Source: Calliopum simillimum
Taxonomy: Eukaryota > Arthropoda > Insecta > Diptera > Lauxaniidae
Length of the DNA: 64,000 nt
NCBI GenBank assembly: GCA_951812925.1
Contig: OX638370.1
Coordinates: 110,312,897-110,376,896, forward strand
Direction of reading: 5' to 3'
Under the pieces are notes generated by a model, which saw only the letters and a program-made list of their open reading frames with translations, searched no databases and was not told the DNA's origin. The position numbers were made by a program, and so were the translations under genes. Shown here piece by piece: positions 41,167 through 51,959 of this stretch; positions within the stretch are counted from its first letter, which is position 1; each line of letters starts with the position of its first letter.

Positions 41167-42250
41167 TTCCTAATTAAAATGTGGCAATTTAAATTGTTCA
41201 TAATCATATGTTAATATTGCGATAACTCATGAACGGAGAGTCGCAGCTAAAAAGTAAAAATAACTGTTTATAGAAAATTGTTGGCTCTAAATGGTGCTTT
41301 TCTTTAGTACAACTTATAGTTTGCGAGATATTTTTATAATTTCATCTTTTGTATTGGAAATAAATACCATCTCTTTAAAGGATCATAACTCGGAAAGTAA
41401 TAGTTCTATTGGAAAAGTTCGAAGGTATATTTTGATAAGGAAGAAAAAATTTCAATTTTTCCTGTAGCTACGACATAAGCCTGAAAACAGTTTTTTCTCC
41501 AACTTCAAGCAAGTATATCTTGAAATCTTTCAGGTATATTGACAATTCTAAAAATGCAGTCCGATTCAGCATAAGACTGCATATAAAGAATAAGTTGCAT
41601 TGCATTTTTTTTTTTTTTTTTTTTTTTTTGAGTGCCTGTGTAAACAACATGCTTTACTCAAAAAGTGTAGCTTATGAAAAGTAAACAAAAGATGTTTTTC
41701 AAAGGTTTAATTCCATAACTTCGATAACGTAGTATTTAGTACTAACAGTGCGCTTGGGATGACAACACCGTATCTCAACAAATAATACAATTCACACTGA
41801 TAACCGTATAGTGGCTGTGATCGCTCCATAGATTCATAAAAAATAAATAACTATTAATTAATAAGGAGCTATTGGTGCTTGGTGATAAAACCCTTATTTG
41901 AAATAGTAAATCTTATCTACAAAAATTGATTGATTGATTTGAAAATGGTAATTAAAATGCTTGAACTATACGTTTAATATATTATACTAACATAAGTAGT
42001 ATAAATAGTGTATTTCATTTCCTTAAATTACAAAAATGAATTTATATAGAAATCATAAGGAGTATTCGGGAATTTTCTAAAAGTTTTAACAATGACGTGT
42101 CATTTATTTTGAATTGAAATCAAAAGTGCCAAAACTTAGGACAAAAGGATATTGTACGTAAATGTTTTTTAGCTGAATTATCATTGAAAAAAAAGTATTT
42201 TTTTTAAAAATTACTTTTTATAATATTCTATAATAATGCTGAGCATTTGT
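41167..42250 (+). repeat. Dispersed ~1.1-kb repeat, uninterrupted copy
   Basis: The unit recurs at 60107-60407 plus 63178-63900, where a LINE splits it. The copies share GATAACTCATGAACGGAGAG, ATCTTGAAATCTTTCAGG, a poly-T run near 41605 and ACTAACAGTGCGCTTGGG. No protein frame is credible. Copies differ by scattered substitutions and small indels. Confidence 0.8.
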
Positions 42251-42960
42251 TGGGAAATCAATAAAACATTAAAAAAGAAAAAATCTTATAAAATTAAAGT
42301 TTATGTTAATTTTGTGCAATTAATATTCATAATGCGAACTATCTACAAAATACGCTGCTCATCAATTAGTCTTCAGCTAAGCAAATTTACGAAGAAGTTT
42401 TTATTTATTTTTGTTGACATAAACTGCATCATTAAAAGATCGTTATATTTATTGCGTTTATTTTTTTAAAGTAAAATAACTACAAAACATACATACATGC
42501 GTAGTCAAACAAATAATTAAATTCAATAAAAAAAATCTGCCCAAAATGTCTTAGAAATTATTTCGCGCGGCTAGAAATCATGTTTTTTACGATTATCTAA
42601 TAAATACAGGTTTAAATGATGGACTTGCTTATACTTGTGATAGTATTATAAAGTTTCAGTCTAAGATATTAAAGCTTAAATATCTGCAGTTACGTATATA
42701 AAAATATTTCATTAAACATAACATCTTTAGTGCTGTTCCTATTTAGTAGAATCAAAAAGATCATTGGAAATATCATTATCACCCCTGATAATCTGGTTGA
42801 TAGTGTCAAAAAAGTGAGTTGAAATTTTTTTTCATGTATTAATAAAGTATGAGAATTTTTCGACATTATGTTCTATTAGAACTCACACGGTCCGACACAA
42901 AAAAAAAACACATGAGAAAATCCAAAAAATTTTTAAAGTTTTAAGGACCTTAAAAAAAAT

Positions 42961-44283
42961 ATAGTACAATCATTTGGGAGAATAAAATGAGTTATTTTAT
43001 AGATTTCGATGTGCTCTTTCAGAAATTCAACTTTGCTACCTTGAGTCGTGTTCGCTCGCTCCGCCATATTGGAGAAATTTCGTCCAAAATCAGTTTTTTT
43101 ACAAATATCTCTTTAACGGTTACATTTAGAGAAAAATATTGTGGCGCAATAAATAGCTCTTAAAATTTTCTATAAAAATTACCTCTTAATTGTTTCCGTA
43201 CGCATTATAACTCAGGAGATATCCTCATTTAAAATTTGAAAAAAATTAGTAAATTGTGCATGCCACTAATGAGTAGGCACAGTGATAAGTTGAGCTTAAA
43301 ATTACAATAACTCATGAACGGTGAGTTACACGTTCAAAGTAAAAACACCTATTTTTTTTACATGACCTATAGTTTAGAAGATTTTTTTTTTTCAACAAAC
43401 CTAAAATTTAGAAAAAAAACATTTGTTCAAAATAGTTCCAAAACGGTTTGTCGTAGAAAAAAAATTGTTCATGCATTTTGTAGATCGTTCAATTCCCTAT
43501 AAGGGTTTCTCCGAACTGTTTTTTTGTCAGACTTACCCTTCATGAGATATCGCAACTTGAAAATCATTCAAAATTGTACATAGTATGGAGCATAGTACAA
43601 TGTTCAACTTTGAATAATTTTCAAGACGCGGTATCTCATGAACGGTAAGTCAGACGAAAAAACAGTTCGGAGAGACCCTTAAAGGGAATTGAACGTTCTA
43701 CAAAATGTAGAAATTTTTTTTTCTCGAACGAACCTTTTTGGATCTATTTTGAAAAAACGGATTTTTTCAAAATTTTAGGTTTGTTGAAAAAATATCTCCT
43801 AAACTATAGGTCATATAAAACAATAATAAAACAAAGCTTATGGTGGAAGTAATTCCCTATAAATAGGTGTTTTTACTTTGAACATGTGACTCACCGTTCA
43901 TGATTTATTGTAATTTTAAGCTTAACACATCACTGTGCCTATTCATAAGCGGCATGCACAATTTACTAATTTTTTCAAATTTTGAATTAGGATATCTCCT
44001 GAGTTATAACTACTCGTACGGAAACAATTAATAGGTCATTTTTATAGAAAATTGTATAAATTCCAATATTGCGCCACAATATTTTTCTCTAAATGTAACC
44101 GTTAAAGAGATATTTGTAAAAAACTGAATTTGGACGCCATTTTTCCAAGATGGCGGCGCGAGCAAACACGACTCGAGGTAGCAAAGTTGAAATTCTGAAA
44201 GAGCACATCGAAATCTATAAAATGTCTCATTTGCAAAAATCCCGCAAAACTTTCCAGGTAAAACTACCAAATGACTGTACTAA
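42961..44283. repeat. Large foldback (inverted repeat, ~640-bp arms)
   Basis: Two arms pair around a centre near 43590. Outer words: AGTACAATCATTTGG (left) and its near complement at the right end. Inner matches include TTTATAGATTTCGATGTGC (43000 / 44200), ATCTCTTTAACGGTTACA (43110 / 44100) and ATCTCATGAACGGTAAG. Arms have diverged, with many substitutions. No transposase frame seen. Confidence 0.8.
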
Positions 44284-44366
44284 TACCCGTGTTTCGTCGT
44301 TTTTCTCCAGCACGTCAGACTTTTTTTAAACGAATTTTTGAATTTTTTAATACCACTGTACACTAG

Positions 44367-44575
44367 ACCGGGTTGATTTTGTGTGAAGCAAAATAAAATC
44401 ATCCGGAAACCGACTCAAAACTAAAAGGGACTCTTAAAAACATCAGCACCATTTTTTTTTTTTTTTTTTTTTTGTTTTGAGGAAAACCAATGGAGCACTT
44501 TTGAAAGCCCATATTGGCTAAAAAAAACATGTTTTTTGGTCATAACTTTTTTTCATTACAAAATGAATACCCAAA
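44367..44575 (-). mobile_element. MITE with GACCGGGT end, truncated copy 2
   Basis: Reverse-oriented relative of 32279-32497. It starts TAGACCGGGTTGATTTTG and matches up to a CATTACAAAATGAATACCC word, where the expected second end is missing. Confidence 0.65.
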
Positions 44576-44579
44576 GGTT

Positions 44580-46120
44580 CCTTAAAAATATAGACAATGT
44601 TCTCACAAAAATTTTGGCGTTTAAAAATTATAAATTTTCTTTGGCCATAAAGATAATGTTCGCATTCCAAAATCAATTTTTTACGTTTTTTAAATTACGG
44701 GGTAAAAAAAATGATTTTTTACTCAAAAGTGAGGCATCTAAAGAAAATAGTGCATATAGCAAAATATGCTTAGAATTGCTCAAAGAATATGTGCGAATTT
44801 TCTTAATTTTTTTTTATTTTTTCAAAAAATTTATCAAACTGTTAAGCTCACGTTTGTCAGCAAAATGCTAGGTTTACTTAAAACCAAGACATCTACGAAA
44901 AAATTTTATTTAATGTAACATGCTTGAAATCTTTCTTTTTCATGTTTTATTTTTTTGACCAAGTTTTAAAACATTTTAAAATAGCTCAATTATAAGTATT
45001 TTTTGCCGTATACACTTTTTTCGTAAGTTCCCTTGCTTTTGAGAAAAAATCGTTTTTCCAACCTCGTTATTGAAAAACGTAAAAAAATCGATTTTTGGAA
45101 TGCCCCCAAAAAAAAAATATTTTTAAACGCCAAAATTTTTATAAGAACATAATCTTTTTTTCGAAAGGTTAAAATATTCTACAAAAATATTTCTCGCAAT
45201 ATCCTGCATAAGTTTACTTAACACATGATACAACTCAGTTGTAAGGATCATGTGAAGTTGCTAAGAATGACTTAGGCGGTGTTGGAAACTAAGGGACGAT
45301 ATGTACTTATCTCAATACTTTAAAAATCTGAAGTACTATACATGTGTAACTGAATATCTGTGCTCAAGTGTCAAAATCTGGTATCGATCATTTTTTGTGA
45401 AGATTACTTACCAGGATATTCTTTTCGGTGAGATCTAAAAGATGGCAAAACTAAATTTTCCAGTGACTTGCATTTCCTTAGAAAAACAACTTGACCAAAC
45501 CGGGTATTGTTATCTACCATATATTATCTATAAATTTGCTCTTCTGAAAAATTACAAAAACATGCGATACAAGCATTTAGTACCTAAGCACAGATATATT
45601 TATATTCTACGTACTTGAAAATAGTAGCTACATTTTGTTGTTGTTTTTCGAAATGCTATTTGACGCCGAAATGAGTGACATTACATTTTAAAGCACGCGA
45701 TCTTATCTAACGTGTGTGAAAGTATTTACTGATGTCATGGATTTGTAACTATGTATTTTATATATTTTAAGCAAATCTTACATTTTACATTTTAAGTTAG
45801 TGTGTAAACTGTAATCGTATTAATAATCTTTATTAGTTTTGCCTTCAGCATTTAAGGAGTGCGAGTTTTTCTTCAAACAGTTGAAAATTATACTTCAAAT
45901 TGCAAGCACAGTAACCATATACTTGGAAGATCAATTTTGCCCATATCAAAGTTAATGTTAAAAAATGATTAATGCAACCTTAAGTTCGAACAAAATTTTA
46001 TTACGCCAAGTCTTTTTGTAGGGGATCACAAACCAGCTCAAAAAAAAAAAAAAAAAAAACTGCAGAAATTCATACCGGCCGCACATAAATATAATCCTAG
46101 CTTTCCAAAGTCAATACAGT
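44580..46120. other. Repeat-rich, no genes
   Basis: The segment 45000-45080 repeats 25140-25256. The plus open frame 44536-44871 is Lys/Phe-rich and shows no domain. Nothing else is supportable. Confidence 0.4.
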
Positions 46121-46125
46121 CGCCG

Positions 46126-46356
46126 CACAGTGTGAGATTTTTGCCAATCCAGGACGTCAAAATTCAATTATAGCCATAGTTTCATAGTGTGTGATAGCTG
46201 TTATCATGCAAATGACATTTCTTTTATTATTCTCTTTTATTCTTATTTTCGTAACAATTGGGGTCTTTTGTATCAAATTACAAAATATGATCGATTTTCA
46301 AGCACATTGTTTTTTTTTGATTTTGACGTCCTAGATTGGCAAAATCTCACACTGTG
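46126..46356. mobile_element. Transib-type non-autonomous element (231 bp)
   Basis: The ends are CACAGTGTGAGATTTTTGCC on the left and its complement on the right (about 38 bases, one indel and few mismatches). Flanking CGCCG (46121-46125 and 46357-46361) is a perfect 5-base duplication. Transib elements, relatives of RAG1, are known for ends starting CACAGTG or CACWRTG and 5-base CG-rich CGNCG duplications, and both are seen. No transposase is encoded. Confidence 0.75.
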
Positions 46357-46478
46357 CGCCGTGATAGTCTGTGAACAGAAAATACTTAAACACTGAATTA
46401 ATATTAGCATAAATTTACGAGCATTATCTAGTAGTTTATAACTTTCAAACAGTGACAGTGACTTTTGAGTGATAGACG

Positions 46479-47280
46479 CAGTGGCGGATTAACCCTAAGG
46501 CACCAGTAGGCACCTGCCTAGGGCGGCAGATTTTGGGGGACGGAAAACTTTCGGAGTGATAAAAGAAAGTTTTTATAATTTAAGTATTGAACTTGATGGT
46601 ACTTTAAAAACATTTAAATTCGGCACTATTTATGCAATACGAATCTACGATTTAACCACTTAAAAACAACCATGTAGTGTACCATACGGCTAAATAAAGA
46701 CGATTATAAAAGATATTTAAGAAAAGTTTACTCAATGCCCAGGGCGGCACGCTCAAGGGGAGGCAAAATGGACTGAAGGGGGCGGCAAAATGAGTGATTG
46801 AATTAGATATTGTTCTATAAGACCAATGGACTATAACCTAAAGAACTCTCATTAAATGCAAAATGGATAGTAGGGGGTGGCAAAATGAACTGTAGGAGGC
46901 GGCAAAATGAGTTATTGAAATAGATATTGTTTTACTTATAAGTCCAAAGAACTACGCGAAAAAGCGGAAATATTACGAAAAAGTTTTCCTGAAGATTTAG
47001 AAAAATCATTAAGTGACAAACTTCTCCATTTCAAGTCTTATTGTGCTCAAAAAGCTTTAATACATAATTTTCCTCAGGATTTGCTTCAAATTCTTCGGAG
47101 AAATGATCTCTGCACATTGTTCCCAAATGCTGACATTGCATGTACAATAAAGCGCAAAACTCTCGGTATTGAAAAAAACCCAGCCGGTTTTCGATCAAAG
47201 GTCGAAAAATTGACTAAAAAAAGGCAAGTCGCTTTGACTGCCCGTTACTTCAAAACTATTTATTTTTTCAGAACATGACT
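46479..47280 (+). mobile_element. hAT-type element fragment
   Basis: Begins CAGTGGCGGATTAACC, a common hAT-type end, followed by CTGCCTAGGGCGGC words. A GGCGGCAAAATGAG block is repeated (46777, 46898). An open plus frame 46919-47278 encodes LREKAEILRKSF ... LRRNDLCTLFPNADIAC, resembling the C-terminal dimerisation region of hAT transposases. The 3' end was not found. Confidence 0.5.
46919..47278 (+). pseudogene. hAT transposase C-terminal fragment
   Basis: 120 codons with no start of its own. The TLFPNADIA segment fits the hAT dimerisation domain, but the ERSFS motif that normally follows is lost. Weak similarity judged by eye. Confidence 0.45.
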
Positions 47281-47289
47281 AGGTCAACA

Positions 47290-48093
47290 TTATCTTTTTA
47301 AAAAGTTTTGTCCAAAAATTTAATTTGTTGCTGTTTCGGTACAAAAATTAAATTTCTTAAGATAATTTTCATGACTTTTTTTCTATAAATTGGTTTTTGT
47401 AATTTTTAAAGGTCGGAATATTTGTTCTGAAATTTTTATGTTGTAGGGAATTAAATATTGATTAATTAAAAAGAAAAATTATTAAAAAATTTTAGTTTTT
47501 AAGAAATGGGGCCCGTTTCAAAGTTATGAAAAAAAAATTATTTTTTTATATTTTCTTCTTAATTTTTAATTTGGTAAGAAACCATTTTGGTAGTCATATT
47601 TTCTAAACTAATTTGGGGTTGATTGGAAAAGGGGACGTGGTAACTCTCATGCAATAAAAAAAAACACACAAAATAATTGGAAAGTTTATTTGAGTCGCCC
47701 CTACGCATATACCAGTAGATAAAATTAAATCATTTTAACACCATATATCCGCTTGATATTCCGACAAATTTGCCTTGATAATGAAAATATTGAATGAAAG
47801 TACGGAGTGATCGGTATACAAAAAAAAAACATACAAAAAAAAAACGTTAAATATTTTTGATAAGATAGGGGAATAAGGGACCACCCAAGTATTATCAACA
47901 GTAAAGAAACTCCCATTTCGAAGTCTCACGTACGCCGTTCGACCTCCGTCTGCTGTGCTCTTCTACGATACAGCGAAATCAAAAATTAAAAGAAAATCGT
48001 TAAGGATTTTTTAATTGATGTAAAAAAATGTTTTCTGGGGTAGTCCTTAAACAAATGCATTTCACCCATTTACTCACATTTCGATATGTATGT
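47290..48093. other. No gene recognised
   Basis: AT-rich sequence with short overlapping minus frames at 47725-47929 rich in hydrophobic residues. These have no known domain and no promoter, so they are not called. Confidence 0.4.
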
Positions 48094-48101
48094 ATGAAGA
48101 T

Positions 48102-48714
48102 TAGGGTGTCTCTTATTTGGGAAAAGTCAAAATTTTATGTCGCGCTCCCCCAGAATCGAAAGACTTTGAGAAAAAAATGAGATCCCCCAAAGGACAGGTT
48201 TTTTTAAACGAATTAACCTGTGCCACGAAGACATTCAAATTTAAATGAAAATTAACATAAATTTTATATACTTCTTGTTTTAACTTGCTGGGAATCGCGT
48301 TGCCTGAAATATTTTTCGCCATCAAATGTGTATCTTATTGTTTTTCGGGTCGCTGAACACGATACAAGTGTCAAAATTAAATTTTGACAGCTGTCAACGG
48401 CTACACGTGTCGACACAAGCTACCGGTTTAACCTCCATTTCTCGGTGTTTTGATTTGAAATCAGCTGTCAAAAAACAATAAGATACACATTTGATGGCGA
48501 AAAATATTTCAGGCAACGCGATTCCCAGCAAGTTAAAACAAGAAGTATATAAAATTTATGTTAATTTTCATTTAAATTTGAATGTCTTCGTGGCACAGGT
48601 TAATTCGTTTAAAAAAACCTGTCCTTTGGGGGATCTCATTTTTTTCTCAAAGTCTTTCGGTTCTTGGGGAGCGCGACATAAAATTTTGACTTTTCCCAAA
48701 TAAGAGACACCCTA
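48102..48714. mobile_element. 613-bp palindromic hAT-type element
   Basis: Ends TAGGGTGTCTC and GAGACACCCTA with a perfect 8-base duplication ATGAAGAT on each side (48094-48101, 48715-48722). The arms (48102-48346 and 48470-48714) are near identical, with about three mismatches, around a 123-base centre. Each arm carries a mirror-image 70-codon frame (minus 48113-48325, plus 48491-48703) differing at two residues. The frames begin MMAKNISGN and match nothing I know. Transcripts would fold into a long hairpin. Confidence 0.85.
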
Positions 48715-48825
48715 ATGAAGATAGTACCTTTTCACTTAAAATTTTTGTAATTACTTAAATAGGTAGTATGAATATTGATTTAAGATGATGAAAGTGAAAA
48801 AATAAGCTATTCGAAGTACTAATAC

Positions 48826-48856
48826 TGCGCAGACGAAGTCGCGGGTAAAAGCTAGT
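48826..48856 (+). other. Possible Helitron 3' terminus
   Basis: CGAAGTCGCGGGTAAAAG followed by CTAGT resembles Helitron 3' ends seen in insects (GC-rich bit, then CTAG|T). The matching 5' end was not identified. Confidence 0.35.
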
Positions 48857-49150
48857 ACTTGTATAGATTCATACTCCATTTGTACTTTTTCTAAGTTATT
48901 GAACTTTGTATTTTGAAAGAATTTATTTAATTGAAATTGAAAAAAATAAACTCTCTCACTAAGTAGCTTGTTTTTGTGTGATACAAATTACTACATTAAT
49001 AAAAACCAAATTCTGGATAGAAAAACTTTAATCTAGAAACAGAGAAACAAAAGCTTTTGCAAAAAAATAAATTAAGTATTTCAATTCTGCTAACAACAAT
49101 CTTATAAAATATTCACATGTTCATACACCATATGTTTTTTGTTTAACATT

Positions 49151-49156
49151 TTTATT
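49151..49156 (-). terminator. Polyadenylation signal of the glycine-rich gene
   Basis: AATAAA on the minus strand, about 65 bases after the stop codon at 49221. Confidence 0.55.
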
Positions 49157-49220
49157 TATAAACGGCTTATGTATATTGCAGACATACGAGTAGTGTACCA
49201 TGATGTGAACCATAGATTAG

Positions 49221-49487
49221 TTAACCACCGAAATGACCACCACGTCCACCACCGAATCCACCACGTCCACCACCGAATCCACCATGTCCACCACCGAATC
49301 CACCATGTCCACCACCGAATCCACCATGTCCACCACCGAATCCACCATGTCCATAATTTCCACCACCGAATCCACCTCGTCCGCCAAACTGACGTTTTTG
49401 CCTCAACAAAGGCTGTTCTGATTCATCCGCACAACACAAGGCGATGCACAATGCACCAATAATCCAAAAAATTAAATAGGCACGCAT
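49221..49487 (-). CDS. Small secreted glycine-rich protein
   Basis: 88 residues from ATG at 49487, one exon. A hydrophobic signal peptide (residues 1-20, YLIFWIIGALCIALCCA) is followed by DESEQPLL and a basic RQKR site, so a propeptide may be removed by a furin-like protease. The mature part is GGFGGGHGG repeats with Arg, His and one Asn-Tyr. Glycine-rich secreted proteins of this size act in insects as antimicrobial peptides or cuticle/eggshell proteins; which is true here cannot be told. A TATA box stands at the right distance upstream and AATAAA downstream. The opposite-strand frames (49139-49462, 49233-49421) are repeat shadows. Confidence 0.78.
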   Translation of the reverse strand: MRAYLIFWIIGALCIALCCADESEQPLLRQKRQFGGRGGFGGGNYGHGGFGGGHGGFGGGHGGFGGGHGGFGGGRGGFGGGRGGHFGG

Positions 49488-49584
49488 TTTTTAGATTCTA
49501 TTTATCACTTTAATTTCAAAAATATATGTGTTTTTTATTCTTAAACCTGGACGGTACTGTGTTATAAAACGCAAAGATGCGATG

Positions 49585-49593
49585 CTTTATATA
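49585..49593 (-). promoter_or_regulatory. TATA box of the glycine-rich gene
   Basis: TATATAAAG on the minus strand, about 100 bases upstream of the ATG, which would place the transcription start near 49555-49560. Fits a strongly expressed small secreted protein gene. Confidence 0.65.
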
Positions 49594-50059
49594 CAAAAAA
49601 ATGCAGCGCAATGATAATACAAATTCTTGATATTTGAACAATTAATACAGAGCTAACTGGTTTTGTTAAAAAAAATATACTTTCGATAACAAATTCACCA
49701 AAACAATAACAAATCTATAATTTGGATATAATTATTTTTATTATTCCTGAAAATATGGTAAATATTTATATTCTTGTTTTGTTCTGTAGTGATAATTTAT
49801 CGTTAGATAAAACTATCGAAAAAAAATCATTTAGATAAGCGAAGAGTAAACTGGCAACACCGTCATCGAAAACGGCTCGTTTTTCACATCATTCGTTTTT
49901 AAAACGAGATGTTTTAGTTTGCATTCACACTTGAGTTTCTCGTTTTTCATGACAGTGAGTAAAAACAAATTCAAGAGATAAATATGTAAATACATTTTTT
50001 TACTAAACTATTCATTCATGAAACTTTTTATCATTGTATCAAACATATAAAACACACTT

Positions 50060-50380
50060 CTAGGCTAATTCGCGTGCCCGTTCCAATAAAGTAATGCGAG
50101 TCAATTTCTTTGAGGCCAAATTGAACCTACTCACGTCGATGGATTTCGTCTTGGCTGTCATTGTTCTTGGAGAACTAAACTTATTGATTAAGAGCCTCGA
50201 CATTTGTTAAGAGAAAATTAGTGCAATACTTGAGGCATAGAACAGGTGAGAAAACTTTAACTCCAACAGCGATGACAACCAATTGGGCCTTCTTCTGTTC
50301 ACCAAAGATAATGCCAAACTGATGATGAATTGGTGAGCGTACCATCAAACGCTTTCTGGAGAACAGTTTCTGCATTGTAC
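50060..50380 (-). pseudogene. RpL7A: RpL7A (eL8) ribosomal protein pseudogene fragment
   Basis: Read on the minus strand from 50380 down to a TAG at 50060-50062. The order of matches follows fly RpL7A: KRLMVRSPIHHQFGII then EQKKAQLVVIA, then a deleted FLPALC-like region (FSPVLC), then LTNVE, then DEIHR, and finally a C-terminal SKKLTRITLLERARELA just before the stop. Several indels shift the frame. No introns are evident between these parts, so a processed copy is likely. It lies inside an inverted-repeat-bounded unit. Confidence 0.7.
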
Positions 50381-50451
50381 TCGAACTTTTTCAGCGATTT
50401 GTTTGAAAATTTTGATCAATTTAAAAAAAAACAACAATTTTTAGTATTTTA

Positions 50452-51742
50452 ACAGGTCATTCAATAAGTCCGTAGGATAACACATAGGCGGCCTTGCTAG
50501 AATTTTTTCCATATAATTTTTATTTAGAGCTATCCTTTAAACGATATGTGTATAAATTTGACAACAATCTGACTATTGATTCGTGAGTTATAGCATTTTG
50601 TGTGAAGCAACTTTTGGTAGTGAAAAAAAATTGGAAGAAAGTGAATTTCGGGTCTTGATAAAGCATTACTTTTTGATGAAAAAAAATGCAGTGGAAACCA
50701 AACAATGGCTCGATAAACATTATCCGAATTCTGCTCCATCGAGACAAGTGGTAGAGAAGTGGATTGCTGAACTTAAACGTGGTCGTCCCAGCACAAATGA
50801 TGCAGAGCGCAGTGGACGCCCAAATGAGGCTGTTAATCCAGAAAACATTAAAAAATCCACAAATTGGTTATGAATTATCGCAAATTAAAGGTGCATGAGC
50901 TAGTTGACATTATAAAGATATCAGACGGTAGTGTTTTTACCATTTTACACGAACATTTGGGTATGCAAAAGCTCTGTGCAAAGTGGCTGCCGCGTGAGCT
51001 CACAGTAGACCAAAAACAACAGCGAATTGATGCTTCAGAGGAGTGTTTGGCGCTGTTAAGCCGCAATAAAATCGAATTTTATCGTCGATATGTGACAATG
51101 GATGAAACATAGTTTCACTATTATACACCAAAATCCAAAATACAGTCAGCTGAGTTTACAGCAGTCGACGAACCGAATCCAAAGCGAGCAAAGACGCAAG
51201 ATTCGGCCAGTAAGGTGATGGCGTCTGTATTTTGAGATGCGAAGGGAATAATATTCATCGATTATCTCCAAAAAGGAACCGCCATCAACAGCGACTATTA
51301 CTGTGCACTTTTGGATCGCTTGAAGGCTGAAATCGCAAAGAAACTGCCACATTTGCAAAAGAAAAAGTATTGTTTCACCAAGACAATGCACCGTATCACA
51401 AATCGATGAAAACGATGGTAAAATTGAATAAATTGGGCTTTGAATTGCTTACCTACTTACCGTATTCTCCAGATTTAGCCCCCAGTGACTTTTTCCTGTT
51501 TTCAGATCTCAAGAAAATGCTTGCTGGAAAGAAATTTAAGTCCAATAATGAAGTAATCTCTGTAACTGAGGCCTATTTTGACGAGAAAGAGAAATCGTAC
51601 TATAAAAGTGGTATCGAAAAATTGGAAAATCGCTATACTCGTTGTATCGCCCTCGAAGGCAACTATGTTGAATAATAAAATCGAGTTTTGTCAAAATTTT
51701 GTTTTTTTCTTACTTATCCTACGGACTTATTGAATGACCTGT
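50452..51742 (+). mobile_element. Full-length mariner element, inactive
   Basis: 1291 bases, 29-base perfect TIRs (ACAGGTCATTCAATAAG...), TA duplication on both sides (50450-50451, 51743-51744). This is the normal size of a mariner. The transposase frame is broken, see the pseudogene entry. Perfect TIRs suggest a fairly young copy. Confidence 0.93.
50583..51675 (+). pseudogene. Mariner transposase pseudogene
   Basis: Three frames are needed: 50583-50873 (HTH region and RGRPSTNDAERSGRP linker), 50864-51112 (KISDGSVF, KWLPRELT, ending MDET) and 51370-51675 (HQDNAPYHKS, YSPDLAPSDFFLF). TAG at 51110-51112 replaces the Trp codon that usually follows MDET, another in-frame stop lies near 51235, and indels lie near 50868 and 51370. 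The D,D34D catalytic residues themselves can still be recognised. Confidence 0.9.
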
Positions 51743-51959
51743 TAAATAAATTATGTCAAATATGGCATTTAAAAATTCACCATATTAACAACATTTATTC
51801 ACAATTTCATCAGTTTTTGATGACAACTTGACTCGTTTTTGTAGAAAAGAGTTTCTCATATGTTTTTGTATGACGTATTATTTGCATGGAAAACCAGCCG
51901 TTTTTGAGTAGTTTTTGCCTCGAAAAACGAATGATATGAAAAACGAGCCGTTTTCGATG

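Larger units (their letters stand above)
49864..51959. mobile_element. Inverted-repeat-bounded unit holding a pseudogene and a mariner
   Basis: Left CATCGAAAACGGCTCGTTTT (49864-49900) has an inverted partner at 51923-51959 over about 37 bases. Without the mariner the unit is about 0.8 kb. Sub-terminal ACGAGATG / CTCGTTTTT words recur inside both ends. No obvious target duplication, so whether it is a transposon is uncertain. Confidence 0.5.

Noticed and set aside
47725..47929. Hydrophobic minus frames
   Set aside because: AT-rich sequence gives Phe/Ile/Leu runs by chance; no supporting context.
49139..49462. His/Thr-rich plus-strand frames over the glycine-rich gene
   Set aside because: They are antisense shadows of the GGFGGGHGG repeats; the minus frame has signal peptide, TATA box and poly(A) signal.
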